This document shows positions 11,801 to 18,734 of a stretch of 64,000 nucleotides of DNA, piece after piece. Location of the stretch: the NCBI RefSeq assembly GCF_900626145.1, contig NZ_LR130817.1:614336-678335 (forward strand), in the 5' to 3' direction. Below the pieces are notes generated by a model that had not been told where the DNA came from, did no database searches, and worked only from the letters and a program-made list of their open reading frames with translations. The stretch's first letter is position 1, and every line of letters begins with the position of its first letter. Made by a program: the position numbers and the translations under genes. This DNA is from Intestinimonas timonensis. GTDB taxonomy: Bacteria > Bacillota > Clostridia > Oscillospirales > Oscillospiraceae.

Positions 11801-12414
11801 CCCAGGGCGTGGCCCAGTCCAAATCCACCTTTATCGACGAGCTGACCAGCATGGCGCTGGCGGGCGTGGAGGCGGTGAAGAGCACGCTGGAGATCAACTC
11901 TCCCTCCCGGGTCTTCCGGGAGCTGGGGTCCTTCACCGGCCTTGGCTTTGTCAGCGGACTGGCCGGCTATGCCGAAAGGTCCTTTGCCGCCGGCGCAGAC
12001 ATGGCGGACTCCGCCGTGGACGGCCTTTCCGGCGCCATTGCCGGACTCCCCGACCTGCTGAGCGGCGAGGCGGAGATGCGGCCCACCATACGCCCGGTGC
12101 TGGACCTGTCTGACCTCACCGGGGCCTCGACCCAGATCGACAGCCTGTTCTACCCCCTGCGGTCCATCCGCCTGGCGGGACAGGCCAGCCTGGCGTTCCA
12201 AAACGCCTCCGGGGAGAACCGGATGCCGGTCAAGGTAGACAACGACGACATCATTGAGGAGCTTCGCACCCTGCGCAGTGAAATGGCAGAGATGACGGAG
12301 CGCATGGAGCGGATGCGGGTCGTGCTGGACACCGGCACTCTGGTCGGTGAGATGGCGGGACCCATGGACAACGCCCTTGGACAGAGGGCGACACGGAGAG
12401 GAAGGGGGAACTGA
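2887..12414 (+). CDS. Tail tape measure protein, 3175 aa
   Basis: This is the longest gene in the window and the expected neighbour of Dit. Residues about 60-300 match the tape-measure N-terminal domain (for example ANLAAISGSTSQQASTAM and VVNAGMGGKVFQDALVRTS). Residues about 790-1500 are very hydrophobic, with many Gly/Ala-rich helices. Residues 1536-2340 hold thirteen tandem 62-residue repeats. Residues about 2550-2950 are charged and coiled-coil-like, starting with three near-repeats built on DWIEEEKYYxRLS. If tape length follows the common rule of roughly 1.5 angstrom per residue, the tail would be near 470-480 nm; that figure is inference. No lytic motif was noticed. Confidence 0.95.
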   Translation: MSRTIDERIVEMRFDNRQFEQNVQTSLSTLDKLKRGLDLDNAAKSLDGLGDAAKRCDMSVLGKSVETVQAKFSAFQVVAMTTLSNITNSAVNTGKRLVSALTIDPIKTGFQEYETQIGAVQTILANTQHEGTNLQQVNRALDELNTYADKTIYNFTEMTRNIGTFTAAGANLRTSVDSIKGIANLAAISGSTSQQASTAMYQLSQALAAGKVSLMDWNSVVNAGMGGKVFQDALVRTSELLGTGAQNAINMYGSFRESLTRGEWLTTEVLTETLKQFAGAYSEADLIQQGFSEAQARDIAQMAKTAEDAATKVKTFTQLWDTLKESAQSGWTTTWEILVGDFEEAKEVLTEVSDAIGGVISETSQARNELLSGGLSSGWKQLLDQGIADEGGFIESIQEVARESGDAFDKLVADSESFSDALKQGLTDGVVSSETLTQAVHNLREKMTGMSQEERKAAGYTAEMIEQIEALDKGLQNGSVSMEEFTEKILRPSGRENLIQAVWNAAKGLVSVITPIKDAFREIFPPATADQLYSLTETLRSFSEWLTLSEETADKLGRTFKGLFSVLDLVRQGALAIFNALAPLGSGAGSLADGILTITAGIGDFLVGINEAAKQGEFFGTVAQTVASALEFVVSGIERLTGFLADAFAAPGLESFQALLGRIQTRIGQVIDVVSGLGGGVSDAADTMDSALENSKFLQMLQTIFNGAKTLVSGIIGVFGGLAGALVESLSNANFSGVIDLLNGVSLGAIALGIKKFLDSFREVTDSVGSIKEGVIGILDGVKGCFQAWQNDVNAKALLKIAAAVAVLSASILTISLIDSEKLTASLGAITVLFTELMAAMAVFGKLDLNVRGTMKRSTAMIALSSSVLILASALKSIATLEPEQMAAGLAGIAGLMAALVAAAKVLGSGSSSIIKGSAQMVVFAAAIKILASACADLAQLDLAGLAKGLIGVGVLLAEVSLFMNAAKFSGRSVVTASGVLVLAGAMKVLASACKDFAQMGVGELVKGLSAIGAVLLEITAFTKLAGSAKGLITTGAAMIEIGAAMKIFASAMADFGRMSLAEIGKGLLAMGGALAEVAVAMRFMPRNMVTMGAGLIAVGAALNIIADAMRSMGGMSWEAVAKSLVTMGGALVELAVGLNFMNGTLGGSAAMLVAAAALAVLTPVLVTLGSMSWEAIAKGLVTVAGAFAVIGTAGALLTPLLPTILGLGGAFALIGVGVAGVGAGLLLVGTGLSAIAVGITALATSLGAGVAIIVAGLTSIITGIAALIPAIAEKLGEAVVAFAQVITNGAPAIGEAVKTLVLTMVDVLVECVPAIAEGALELVAGVLDALVAYTPQIVDSIMQFLIAVIDGLARNMPTLIQSVVDLLMSFFSGIVSALGSIDTDALLKGIAGIGLLSGIMVALGALAGLIPSAMVGVLGLGVVIAELAIVLAAVGALAQIPGLEWLISEGGQLLQTIGNAIGGFIGGIVGGFMSGVSGSFPQIGMDLAAFMTNIQPFIDGARGIDPAMLEGVKALTGAIMLITAADLLEGLTSWLTGGSSLSTFAEELVPFGEAMKKFSHSITGLDGDLVSTAAIAGKTLAEMAAILPNSGGIAGFFAGENDMGTFGDQLVGFGGSMMKFAASIKGLDTDAVQNAAIAGKAMAELAATLPNTGGAVGFFAGNNDMDDFGEQLVPFGAAIKAYSDAVKGLDVEAVTNSAIAGQAMSELAATLPNTGGAIAFFAGDNDLATFGEQLVSFGASIKSYAQEVTGLDTDAVASSAVAGQTLVELANTLPNTGGLVAFFTGDNDLETFGEQLVPFGEAMKAYSDSVTGMDSAAVTASATAAKALAELQASLPNIGGVVDFFTGGNDLETFANGLLPFGEGMKAYADAVSGMDAGAVSASIIAAQALAELQASLPHVGGVMNFFTGGNDLGLFAEGILSFGEAMNSYGNAVSGIDAGAVSASATAAQALSRLQASLPNVGGIMEFFTGGNDLGKFSEGIIPFGEAMKAYGESVAGIDSSAVEASATAAQSLAELQAALPQVGGLMEFFTGGNDLGVFSEGIVPFGAAMKSYAEAVSGINADAVTASAVAAQALAQLQTDLPNVSGVMAFFNGGNDLGTFAAGIVPFGAAMKSYGDAVADINTGAITASAIAAQSLARLQEALPLVGGVMEFFNGSQDLAAFAAGIIPFGAAMKSYGDAVADIRPEAVESSASAGMALVELAKALPNTGGLLSFFTGGTDLAAFGDDLTLFGADLSAYAEAISNVKADAVTASANAAEALSNLASGLPDSSLFDKWFGGDQTLASFGGDISKFGAAMKDYYGQISGIDTGRMADVVAQVWSLLELAEGAAGVNTSGLTGFADSMRKMGDAGISGFTSAFYNCGDTVNKAVSSMLSTVSGAVLSNLPVTNGAMETVVQSLANIVDGKVPAIRTSTSDMMRTMEASITAHSRTVGDAMRTVLSTAVSNINRMKPEFETAGKNAGQGFINGINSKLGGARSAGRSLGLAALEAAKKALDSHSPSREFIHLGENVGEGLAIGVNNSIVPAAQAASGMIDEVIAVSEKGVDAFEDWINEKQYYGELSLMDELAGWENLQKKYRAGSEERMKIDREVYRVQNELVSATYQASLDWIEEEKYYKRLSTEEELAAYERMQARYLEGSKERMELDRKVFTLRNQLVDESYQNSMDWIEEEKYYNRLSLADELAAYKRVQSRYAKGTEERKKLDREVYRLEQEIYEAQQQYIADVQSVQESANQRRIQLEEAYANKVKSINEQLERDIESLNQQYQDAVESRTKSLYQSYGLFDEVAKKEAVSSETLMQNLEGQVQEFGEWQDILGQLSARGVDSDLIAELQEMGPSAIEEIRALNSMSDDELEKYVSLWSIKHAQARDQATSELEGLRVETQEQIAQLRADAAVELEEYRLTWQSEMAQLEEDTSRQLASLRQEFSENVGLIKRDTEAKMTEMTEAARKILSEAGWTETGQQIPAGLAQGVAQSKSTFIDELTSMALAGVEAVKSTLEINSPSRVFRELGSFTGLGFVSGLAGYAERSFAAGADMADSAVDGLSGAIAGLPDLLSGEAEMRPTIRPVLDLSDLTGASTQIDSLFYPLRSIRLAGQASLAFQNASGENRMPVKVDNDDIIEELRTLRSEMAEMTERMERMRVVLDTGTLVGEMAGPMDNALGQRATRRGRGN
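7492..9900 (+). repeat. Thirteen tandem 62-residue repeats inside the tape measure gene
   Basis: The unit is 186 bp, in frame. It begins with FFTGGNDL or a variant and runs through a PFGEAMKxY block to a SLPNVGG block. The starts of successive units (for example 8416 and 8602) are 186 bp apart. Units 1-4 share the AGK/ATLPNTGG form and units 5-10 the AAQALAELQ form, which suggests at least two amplification steps. Such repeats can expand or shrink by recombination and would change tail length by a fixed step. Confidence 0.9.
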
Positions 12415-12417
12415 GCC

Positions 12418-13179
12418 GTGTATCATTCCATCACCATTGGCGGGAAAAACACCTGGGATGACTGGCGGCTGGTCCCCGCCTCCCGGCCCGTGTTCAATCC
12501 GCCGGCCCAGAAGGTGAAGACGCTGGAAATCCCCGGCGGGGATGGGGTCATCGACTTGTCCCAATCCCTGACCGGGTATCCGGTGTACCAAAACCGGACG
12601 GGCTCTATCGAGTTTATCGTGATGAACGACTTCAAGCCCTGGCACATGGCCTATTCCGACATCATGGACTATCTGCACGGGCAGAAGCTGCGGGCAGTGC
12701 TGGAGGATGACCCGGAGTATTTTTACGAGGGGCGGTTCACCGTCAACGTCTGGAAGTCGGAGAAGGACTGGTCGCGCATCACCATCGACTATGACGTGGG
12801 GCCCTACAAGTGGTCAGTCCTGTCCTCCACGGACGACTGGCTGTGGGACCCCTTCAACTTTCAAAATGGCGTCATCCGCCCCGCCGTGTTCAAGGACATC
12901 GCGGTGACGACGGAGGTCCGGGCGGTGAAGCTGGCGGCGCTGCTGTTCGGGCGGGCCCCGGTGTGCCCCGTGTTCCGGGTGAGCAGCTCGGATAAGCGGG
13001 GAGTACACATCCGCTTTATCAACCCCACGCTGGGACTGGACGAGACCAAGCTCCTCCCCGACGGGGTCATCCAGTTCCCGGAGTTTGTGTTCTTCGGCGA
13101 CCTGGGCGCCACGCTGGAGCTGTGGTGCGACACGGGAACGGGGTCCGTCTCCGTGGACTTCAGACAGGGGAGGTTGTGA
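12418..13179 (+). CDS. Distal tail protein (Dit), siphovirus type
   Basis: The 253-residue protein begins with GTG 3 bp after the tape-measure stop. The N-terminal half has the Dit pattern of clostridial phages: SITIGGKNTWDDWRL, then a P-P-x-K-x-K/T-x-x-x-I-P-G-x-D-G block and NRTGSIEF, followed by WHMAYSDIMDYLHGQ. Dit forms the hexameric ring joining the tail tube to the tip and usually follows the tape measure, as here. The C-terminal part (about 170-253) is a beta-rich galectin-like region. One copy of TCAAAATGG lies at 12861-12869, read as Q-N-G. Confidence 0.88.
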   Translation: MYHSITIGGKNTWDDWRLVPASRPVFNPPAQKVKTLEIPGGDGVIDLSQSLTGYPVYQNRTGSIEFIVMNDFKPWHMAYSDIMDYLHGQKLRAVLEDDPEYFYEGRFTVNVWKSEKDWSRITIDYDVGPYKWSVLSSTDDWLWDPFNFQNGVIRPAVFKDIAVTTEVRAVKLAALLFGRAPVCPVFRVSSSDKRGVHIRFINPTLGLDETKLLPDGVIQFPEFVFFGDLGATLELWCDTGTGSVSVDFRQGRL

Positions 13180-13182
13180 CCC

Positions 13183-15456
13183 ATGTATAGCATTTATGCA
13201 GACGGCATGTGCATTTACAACGACGTCTTTTCCCTGGACAACATGAAGGTGGTCAACCCCAAGCTGACTCTGGAGGACAGCGCCGCCGGGTCTCTGGAGA
13301 TGACCCTTCCGCCCACCAACGCGGCCTACGACACCATCGTCCGCATGGTCACAGATATTTCCGTGAAGAAGAACGGGGAAGAAATCTGGGCGGGACGGGC
13401 CCTGTCGGAGAGCCGGGACTTCTGGAACAACCGGGTGCTCTACTGCGAGGGGGAGCTGGCCTTCTTCAACGACTCGGTCCAGCCGCCGGCGGAGTATGCC
13501 GGGAAATCGGTCCGGGAGTACCTCGACCAGCTCATCGCCGTCCACAACGGGCAGGTGGGTGAGAACCGCCGGTTCGCCATCGGGGCGGTGACGGTGGTGG
13601 ACGAGGCCTTCCCCACCTATTACACCAACTATGGCAAGACCCTGGAGTCACTCAACGCCCTGGTGGAAGCCTATGGCGGCCATCTCCGGGTGCGCAAGGC
13701 GGACGGGGTGCGGTATCTGGACTATCTGAAGGACTACCCGGACACATGCAGCCAGGTGATCCAGTTCGGGTCCAACCTGCTGGACTTTGTCCGGAACTGG
13801 GACTCCGCCGAGTACGCCACGGCCATCGTCCCTCTGGGAAACCGGCTGGACGACAGTCCCATCGAGGCGCTGGACGCCTATCTGACGGTGGAGAGCGTGA
13901 ACGGCGGAAGCCTGTACGTCCAATCGGACGAGGCAGTGGCGAGCCATGGCTGGATCGCGAAGACGGTGAACTGGGACGATGTGAGCGACCCCCAGGTGCT
14001 GCTGGAGAAGGCCAGGGAGTATCTGGCGGACCTTCAGTTTGACAACCTGGAGCTGGAGCTTTCCGCCCTGGACCTGCACTATCTGGACGTGGAGACCGAG
14101 GCGGTGAAGCTGCTGGACGAGATCCGGGTCATCTCCCGCCCCCACGGGCTGGACCGGCTCTTCCCGGTGACCAGGCTGGAGATCCCGCTGGATGCCCCGG
14201 AGAACACCCAGTTCAAAATGGGGGATTCGGTACAGGTGAGCCTTACCAGCGTGAGCAACCAGACCAACGCCGCCGTGCTGGACAAGATCGAAAATCTCCC
14301 CAAGGCCCACAACATCCTCAAGGAGGCCCAGGAGAACGCCACCCACATCATGAACATGGCCACCACGGGCTACATCACCATCACGAGGGACGAGCACGGC
14401 TCGGACACCCTCTATATTTCCAACGTCCGGGACTACACCAAGGCTGACAAGCTCTGGAAGTGGAACATGAACGGCCTGGGCTACTCCAACGACGGGGGAA
14501 AGACCTTCGGGCTGGCCATCACCATGGACGGGGCCATCGTGGCCGACTACATCACAGCGGGGGTGCTGAACGGCAACGTGCTCCGGGTGGGCGTCATCCG
14601 GGACTACAACTCCAACGTGATCCTGGACCTGGACAAGGGCACCCTGACCATGAAGAAGGGCTCCATCAACATCGGAAACGGAAACTTCACCGTGGACGAG
14701 CAGGGCAACCTCTACGCACGGCGGGGCACCTTCGCGGGGACGCTGGCAGGAGCCAAGGGGACCTTCGGCGGCACAGTGCAGGCGGAGGACTTTTTGGACA
14801 AGTACGGCAACAGCATGATGGACCTGGCCAAAGAGAAGTTTACCGCCGGATATCTGGACCTGTACGGCCTGACCGTCACCAACAAGAACACCGGGGCGGT
14901 CACCTTCGCCGTGGGGCCGACGGGCCTTATTACCATCAACGGCCAGGTGACCATGGGGGCCGGGAGCACCATCAATTGGGCCCAGGTGAGCAATCAGAAC
15001 ATTCAATCCAATCCGGCGTATTCTATGGCCAATCAAGCTTACAACCTGGCGGATGAAGCCTATGATTATGCCGATACCGCGTATTCCAGGGCCGAACGGG
15101 CTTATAAGTTGGCTAATTCCATTGAGATGCCGGGGTACATCAAGAGCACCTACATCGACCAGACCACGATCCGTTCCCCGGTCATCGAGGGCGGAGAGTT
15201 CTACGGCGAGGAATTCAACATCATCGCCGGGGGCGACTTCGGAAGCTTCAACCTCTACGGTCCTTTCGGGAGCAGCCGTTACCACATGCTGGCCATCGAA
15301 TATTTCGAGGGTAACGCCCCTCTCATCAACATTTACAGCCCCTGCGGCGGATACATCACCATTGGCCAGAGCCGCAACGGGATCGTCTACTTCAAGGGGG
15401 TCGTGGATTTCAGCGCCGCAGACGTCCAAGGTCTGGATTTAGGAACAGGAGCATGA
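13183..15456 (+). CDS. Tail-associated endopeptidase / tail tip protein (Tal)
   Basis: The 757-residue protein lies 3 bp after Dit, the position of the Tal/gp18-like hub. Residues about 1-370 match the prophage endopeptidase tail family: an N-terminal baseplate-hub fold, then TLESLNALVEAYGGHLRVRK and DEIRVISRPHGLDRLFPVT. Residues 380-757 are a fibre-like region with repeated glycine-rich beta segments (GTLTMKKGSINIGNGNF and NGQVTMGAGSTINWAQVSNQ) and an alpha-helical YSMANQAYNLADEAYDYADT stretch near 610-640. It would bind or degrade the host surface. The extension is probably trimeric; that is inference. Confidence 0.85.
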   Translation: MYSIYADGMCIYNDVFSLDNMKVVNPKLTLEDSAAGSLEMTLPPTNAAYDTIVRMVTDISVKKNGEEIWAGRALSESRDFWNNRVLYCEGELAFFNDSVQPPAEYAGKSVREYLDQLIAVHNGQVGENRRFAIGAVTVVDEAFPTYYTNYGKTLESLNALVEAYGGHLRVRKADGVRYLDYLKDYPDTCSQVIQFGSNLLDFVRNWDSAEYATAIVPLGNRLDDSPIEALDAYLTVESVNGGSLYVQSDEAVASHGWIAKTVNWDDVSDPQVLLEKAREYLADLQFDNLELELSALDLHYLDVETEAVKLLDEIRVISRPHGLDRLFPVTRLEIPLDAPENTQFKMGDSVQVSLTSVSNQTNAAVLDKIENLPKAHNILKEAQENATHIMNMATTGYITITRDEHGSDTLYISNVRDYTKADKLWKWNMNGLGYSNDGGKTFGLAITMDGAIVADYITAGVLNGNVLRVGVIRDYNSNVILDLDKGTLTMKKGSINIGNGNFTVDEQGNLYARRGTFAGTLAGAKGTFGGTVQAEDFLDKYGNSMMDLAKEKFTAGYLDLYGLTVTNKNTGAVTFAVGPTGLITINGQVTMGAGSTINWAQVSNQNIQSNPAYSMANQAYNLADEAYDYADTAYSRAERAYKLANSIEMPGYIKSTYIDQTTIRSPVIEGGEFYGEEFNIIAGGDFGSFNLYGPFGSSRYHMLAIEYFEGNAPLINIYSPCGGYITIGQSRNGIVYFKGVVDFSAADVQGLDLGTGA

Positions 15457-15463
15457 CACAGCC

Positions 15464-15835
15464 ATGAAGAAAATGTTAAAAAATTCCGAAGTGTTTGAGC
15501 GGCTCCACTCGCTCAAGCCACTGCTGTCCCGGCGGGATCGGATCGGTTACATCGCCGCCCGGAACTACCGCTTTCTCTCCAACTCCCTGGTGGAATATGA
15601 GACCATCCGCCTCAGCCTGATCGAGAAGTACGGAGAGGAAGGGAAGGATGAACGGGGACAGCCCACCTTTGTCCTCAAAATGGAGTCCCCCAATTTCAAG
15701 ACGTTCTGTGACGAGCTGGCTCCCTTCAACGAGATGACCCATGAGGTGGAGCTGATGACCGCCAAGTACAGCGAAGCGGAGGGGAACCTGACGGGGGAGG
15801 AAATTTTGGCCATCGACTGGATGCTGGAAGATTAG
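15464..15835 (+). CDS. Small phage tail-region protein, DUF1617-like
   Basis: The 123-residue protein is rich in helices and charge: KKMLKNSEVFERLHSLKPLL at the start, then SLIEKYGEEGKDERGQPTFV, and an acidic end GEEILAIDWMLED. The layout resembles the DUF1617 family of small phage proteins found between Tal and the fibres. Function is unknown. TCAAAATGG occurs at 15675-15683, here read as L-K-M-E, a different frame from most other copies. Confidence 0.6.
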   Translation: MKKMLKNSEVFERLHSLKPLLSRRDRIGYIAARNYRFLSNSLVEYETIRLSLIEKYGEEGKDERGQPTFVLKMESPNFKTFCDELAPFNEMTHEVELMTAKYSEAEGNLTGEEILAIDWMLED

Positions 15836-15848
15836 GAGGTGGTCCGAT

Positions 15849-17156
15849 TTGGCCGACATCAGCAGTTTTTTGAAGAAGATTTTGGAGGCGATCTACGGTG
15901 AGGAGGTGCGGGGTTCCATCCACGACGCCCTTGCCGCCATGAATAAGGAGTCCTCCAGCGCGATGGAGTTTGCGGCTACGGCCAAGGACTCTGCCGCCGC
16001 CTCCGCGGAAAAAGCCAAGAACGAGGCGGACACCGCCGGGCAGAAGGCGGCTGAAGCCCTGGACTCCGCCGGGAAAGCCGCCCAGTCTGAAACCAACGCC
16101 AAAGCCTCGGAGACTGCGGCGGAGGGGTACGCGGACCTCGCCGTTGACGCAGCGGAACGGGCCGGAACCTCGGAGGAGAACGCCAAGGCCTCGGAGCAGA
16201 CGGCTCTGCAACAGGCCAGAGAGGCGGAGGAGTCCAAGAACGCCGCTGCTCTCAGCGAGGCCGAAGCCAAGGCGGCAGAAGAGCGGGCTAAGGAGGTCCG
16301 CAATCAGGTGGAGACCCTGGGTGCCCAAGCCACGGCAGACGCCGCAGCGGCTCAGGAAGCCAGGACCGCCACAGAGGCGGCGCGGGACGCGGCCAAGGTT
16401 AGTGAAACCAACGCAAAGGCCTCGGAGACCAAGGCGGAAGACGCCAAAGCGGGCGCGGAAGCGGCGAAGGAAGCCGCCCTGTCCGCCCAGGAGAGCGCCG
16501 AGGAGGACGCCCTGACCGCCGCCCAGTCCAAGGAGGACGCAGAAGCGGCCAGGACAGCCGCAGAACAGGCCAAGACCGACGCCCTTGACAGCGCCGCAGA
16601 GGCCGCCGGAAGCGCCGCCAAAGCGGAGCAGTACAGCGGCAAGCCGCCCAAGCCTCAAAATGGAACCTGGTGGATCTGGGACGCGGAAACAGGGGCCTAT
16701 TACGACAGCCAAATCAGCTGTGAGCTGCAAGGCCCCATCGGCGTGGGCATCCAGGACATCCGGCTGACCAAGGGCGACCACTCGCCGGGCACCACGGATA
16801 TTTACACGGTGCATATGACAGACGGGTCTACCTACACCATTTCGGTCTACAACGGCCTGAACGGTACGGGCGCCGGCGACGTATTGGGTATCTCCTTCGA
16901 CCTGGTCATCCCCGCCGAGGGGTGGTCGGAGGGGAGCGTCACCATTGCGGACGAGCGGCTTTTGGCCCTGGGCACCCACAAGTATTTCCTCAGCGCGGAC
17001 GAAGCCTGTAAGGAGGAGTTCCTTGACTGCAATGTGCAGCCCAAGAACATCACCACCTCGGGCTTTCTCACCCTGACCTGCGACACAGAGCCGGCGGCGG
17101 ACCTGACGGTCAACCTGATTCGGCTGGAGCTGTCGGGGAACGGGGCCATTCAGTGA
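15849..17156 (+). CDS. Tail fibre protein with Ala-rich coiled-coil shaft
   Basis: The start is TTG at 15849, chosen because AGGAGGTGG (15835-15843) precedes it at proper spacing. Residues about 35-265 are Ala/Glu/Lys-rich with recurring NAKASE and similar heptads, giving a long coiled-coil shaft. Residues 268-335 include a Gly-Pro linker and a GTWWIWDAETGAYYDSQI segment typical of fibre connector domains. Residues about 340-435 form a beta-rich end (VIPAEGWSEGSVTIADERL) that is similar to the C-terminal domain of the gene at 18735. It is probably a side fibre or baseplate appendage. Confidence 0.75.
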   Translation: MADISSFLKKILEAIYGEEVRGSIHDALAAMNKESSSAMEFAATAKDSAAASAEKAKNEADTAGQKAAEALDSAGKAAQSETNAKASETAAEGYADLAVDAAERAGTSEENAKASEQTALQQAREAEESKNAAALSEAEAKAAEERAKEVRNQVETLGAQATADAAAAQEARTATEAARDAAKVSETNAKASETKAEDAKAGAEAAKEAALSAQESAEEDALTAAQSKEDAEAARTAAEQAKTDALDSAAEAAGSAAKAEQYSGKPPKPQNGTWWIWDAETGAYYDSQISCELQGPIGVGIQDIRLTKGDHSPGTTDIYTVHMTDGSTYTISVYNGLNGTGAGDVLGISFDLVIPAEGWSEGSVTIADERLLALGTHKYFLSADEACKEEFLDCNVQPKNITTSGFLTLTCDTEPAADLTVNLIRLELSGNGAIQ

Positions 17157-17173
17157 GCAAGGAGGCGAAGCCC

Positions 17174-17710
17174 ATGGAGATCGCAGTGAAAGCAACCTAT
17201 GCCCATCTGGTCAAGGACGAGAGTTTGGTACAGAACTCCGACAAGCTTTATATTGTGGAGTTCCACTTTGATCAGAGTTGGGATGGTTATGCCAAATCGG
17301 CTGTCTTTGAAGCCGGCGGCGTACAGCAGCCGCCTGTGGCGTTGACGGATGACCGATGCATTATTCCGGCCGAGTGTTTGAAGCGGGCCGGAATCAATCT
17401 AAAAATCGGAGTTTCCGGCATTAAGGATGGGGTTCAGAAAGACACGGTATGGTGTCTGGCCAGCAAGATCATGTACGCGCTTGACCCCACGCAACTGATG
17501 CCGCCCACCCACATCGACGGAGACGTGAAGGCCCAGATCCTTGAGGTCATCCGGGAAAATACTGCTACAGATGCAGAGGTTCAGGAAGTCCTCGACAATG
17601 CATTCCAGTCCTCCTGGATACCTCCCGAAAATCCTGAGGCTCCGGACAATACCGCCACTAACGAAGAGGTGGAGTCAATTCTCGATGATGTTTTCGGCGA
17701 AGAGCCGTAA
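17174..17710 (+). CDS. Baseplate/fibre-associated protein, 178 aa
   Basis: The GTG at 17153 overlaps the preceding gene, but the ATG at 17174 has AAGGAGG (17159-17165) 8 bp ahead, so it is the better start. Residues 1-100 are a beta-rich domain (VKATYAHLVKDESLVQNSDK, SWDGYAKSAVFEAGG) reminiscent of N-terminal domains of phage baseplate adaptor proteins. The acidic C-terminus carries two copies of an EEV/AEV-xx-LD-x-F motif (TDAEVQEVLDNAF and TNEEVESILDDVFG). The same motif ends the next gene. GC content falls here relative to upstream genes, suggesting recent exchange. Confidence 0.65.
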   Translation: MEIAVKATYAHLVKDESLVQNSDKLYIVEFHFDQSWDGYAKSAVFEAGGVQQPPVALTDDRCIIPAECLKRAGINLKIGVSGIKDGVQKDTVWCLASKIMYALDPTQLMPPTHIDGDVKAQILEVIRENTATDAEVQEVLDNAFQSSWIPPENPEAPDNTATNEEVESILDDVFGEEP

Positions 17711-17737
17711 ACAAATATTTTTAAGGAGGACATATTT

Positions 17738-18670
17738 ATGTCTAAGCACACTACTCTCGAACAGCTGAAGCTTCTGGCTCAGCGCACCAAGAGCGAAATC
17801 AGCAAGGTCGAATCCAAGTCCCTGGTAGGCGTTAAGGTCAACGGCGTTGCCCTGGCCATCGCCGACAAGATGGTGGACATTCTGATTGCTTCTGGTGCTA
17901 CCAACGGCACTCTGTCTGTTGCCGGCAAGGATGTTGCGGTGACGGGTCTGGCGGCCCTGGCCTACAAGGCTCAGATCTCTGAGGCCGATCTGGATACCGC
18001 TCTGAAGGCTGTGCTGGACGGCAAGGCTTCCGGCGCCGATCTGGCCACTCTGATCGGTAAGGATGCTGGTAAGAGCGCCCGCGCCATCGCCAACGAGGAG
18101 CTGGCTGCTCAGCTGATCCCCGAGGGCGCCAAGGAGGCCCTGGATACTCTGACTGAGATTGCTCAGTGGATTCAGAATCACCCCGATGACGCTTCCGCGA
18201 TGAATGCCGCCATCACCAAGCTGAACGGTATCGTTGCCGGTATTGGTGGTGACGAGGACGAGTACGCCACCGTGATGACCGCCATTGAGGGCAAGATCAC
18301 TGCCGCGCTGAAGGACATTGCCTCCGGTGCGACCAAGGTGGAGAAGTCCGAGGTCAACGGTAACATCAAGATCAATGGCCAGGAGACCGTGGTCTACACC
18401 CACCCTGCCGTTGAGGCTGTCGGTGCCGGCTTCAAGAAGGTCGGTAAGGACAATCAGGGTCATGTGGTGCTGGGCGACGACGTGACCAAGGAGGATATCG
18501 TTGCTCTCGGTATCCCCGCACAGGACACCACCTATCAGCCTGCTACCAGCCAGGCAAACGGTCTGATGTCCAAGGAGGACAAGGCCAAGCTGGACAGCAT
18601 TGAGGTTGCGGCCGATGAGGAAGTCAATCAGATGCTGGATGAGGTCTTTGGCGCCGCTGTGGGTGCCTGA
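17738..18670 (+). CDS. Abundant phage fibre/structural protein, 310 aa
   Basis: A strong site TAAGGAGGA precedes the ATG. Codon choice shifts sharply to GCT, GGT, GTT and AAG, unlike neighbours, the pattern of a highly expressed gene. The N-terminus HTTLEQLKLLAQRTKSEI is close to that of the next gene. The middle is an alpha-helical acidic region with DALTEI-like segments (EALDTLTEIAQWIQNHPDDA). The C-terminal part has the fibre signature PATSQANGLMSKEDKAKLD, known from phage head and tail fibres, and ends with ADEEVNQMLDEVFG. It is likely a many-copy fibre or decoration protein. Confidence 0.75.
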   Translation: MSKHTTLEQLKLLAQRTKSEISKVESKSLVGVKVNGVALAIADKMVDILIASGATNGTLSVAGKDVAVTGLAALAYKAQISEADLDTALKAVLDGKASGADLATLIGKDAGKSARAIANEELAAQLIPEGAKEALDTLTEIAQWIQNHPDDASAMNAAITKLNGIVAGIGGDEDEYATVMTAIEGKITAALKDIASGATKVEKSEVNGNIKINGQETVVYTHPAVEAVGAGFKKVGKDNQGHVVLGDDVTKEDIVALGIPAQDTTYQPATSQANGLMSKEDKAKLDSIEVAADEEVNQMLDEVFGAAVGA

Positions 18671-18678
18671 TAACCGCG

Positions 18679-18718
18679 GAGGGGGATGGGGTATTCCTGT
18701 CCCCCCTCTTATTTTTTC
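18679..18718 (+). terminator. Rho-independent terminator after the 310-aa fibre gene
   Basis: GAGGGGG and CCCCCTC can pair around a loop of about 14 bases and are followed by TTATTTTTT. It lies between the highly expressed fibre gene and the DGR-associated genes, and would lower transcription of the downstream set relative to the fibre. Confidence 0.75.
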
Positions 18719-18734
18719 GGAAAGGAGCTCTAAC

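Noticed and set aside
6583..12678. Very long minus-strand open frame opposite the tape measure
   Set aside because: It is the mirror of a repetitive GC-rich gene; the composition is His/Gln/Gly/Arg-rich with no family pattern, while the plus strand has a clear tape-measure protein.
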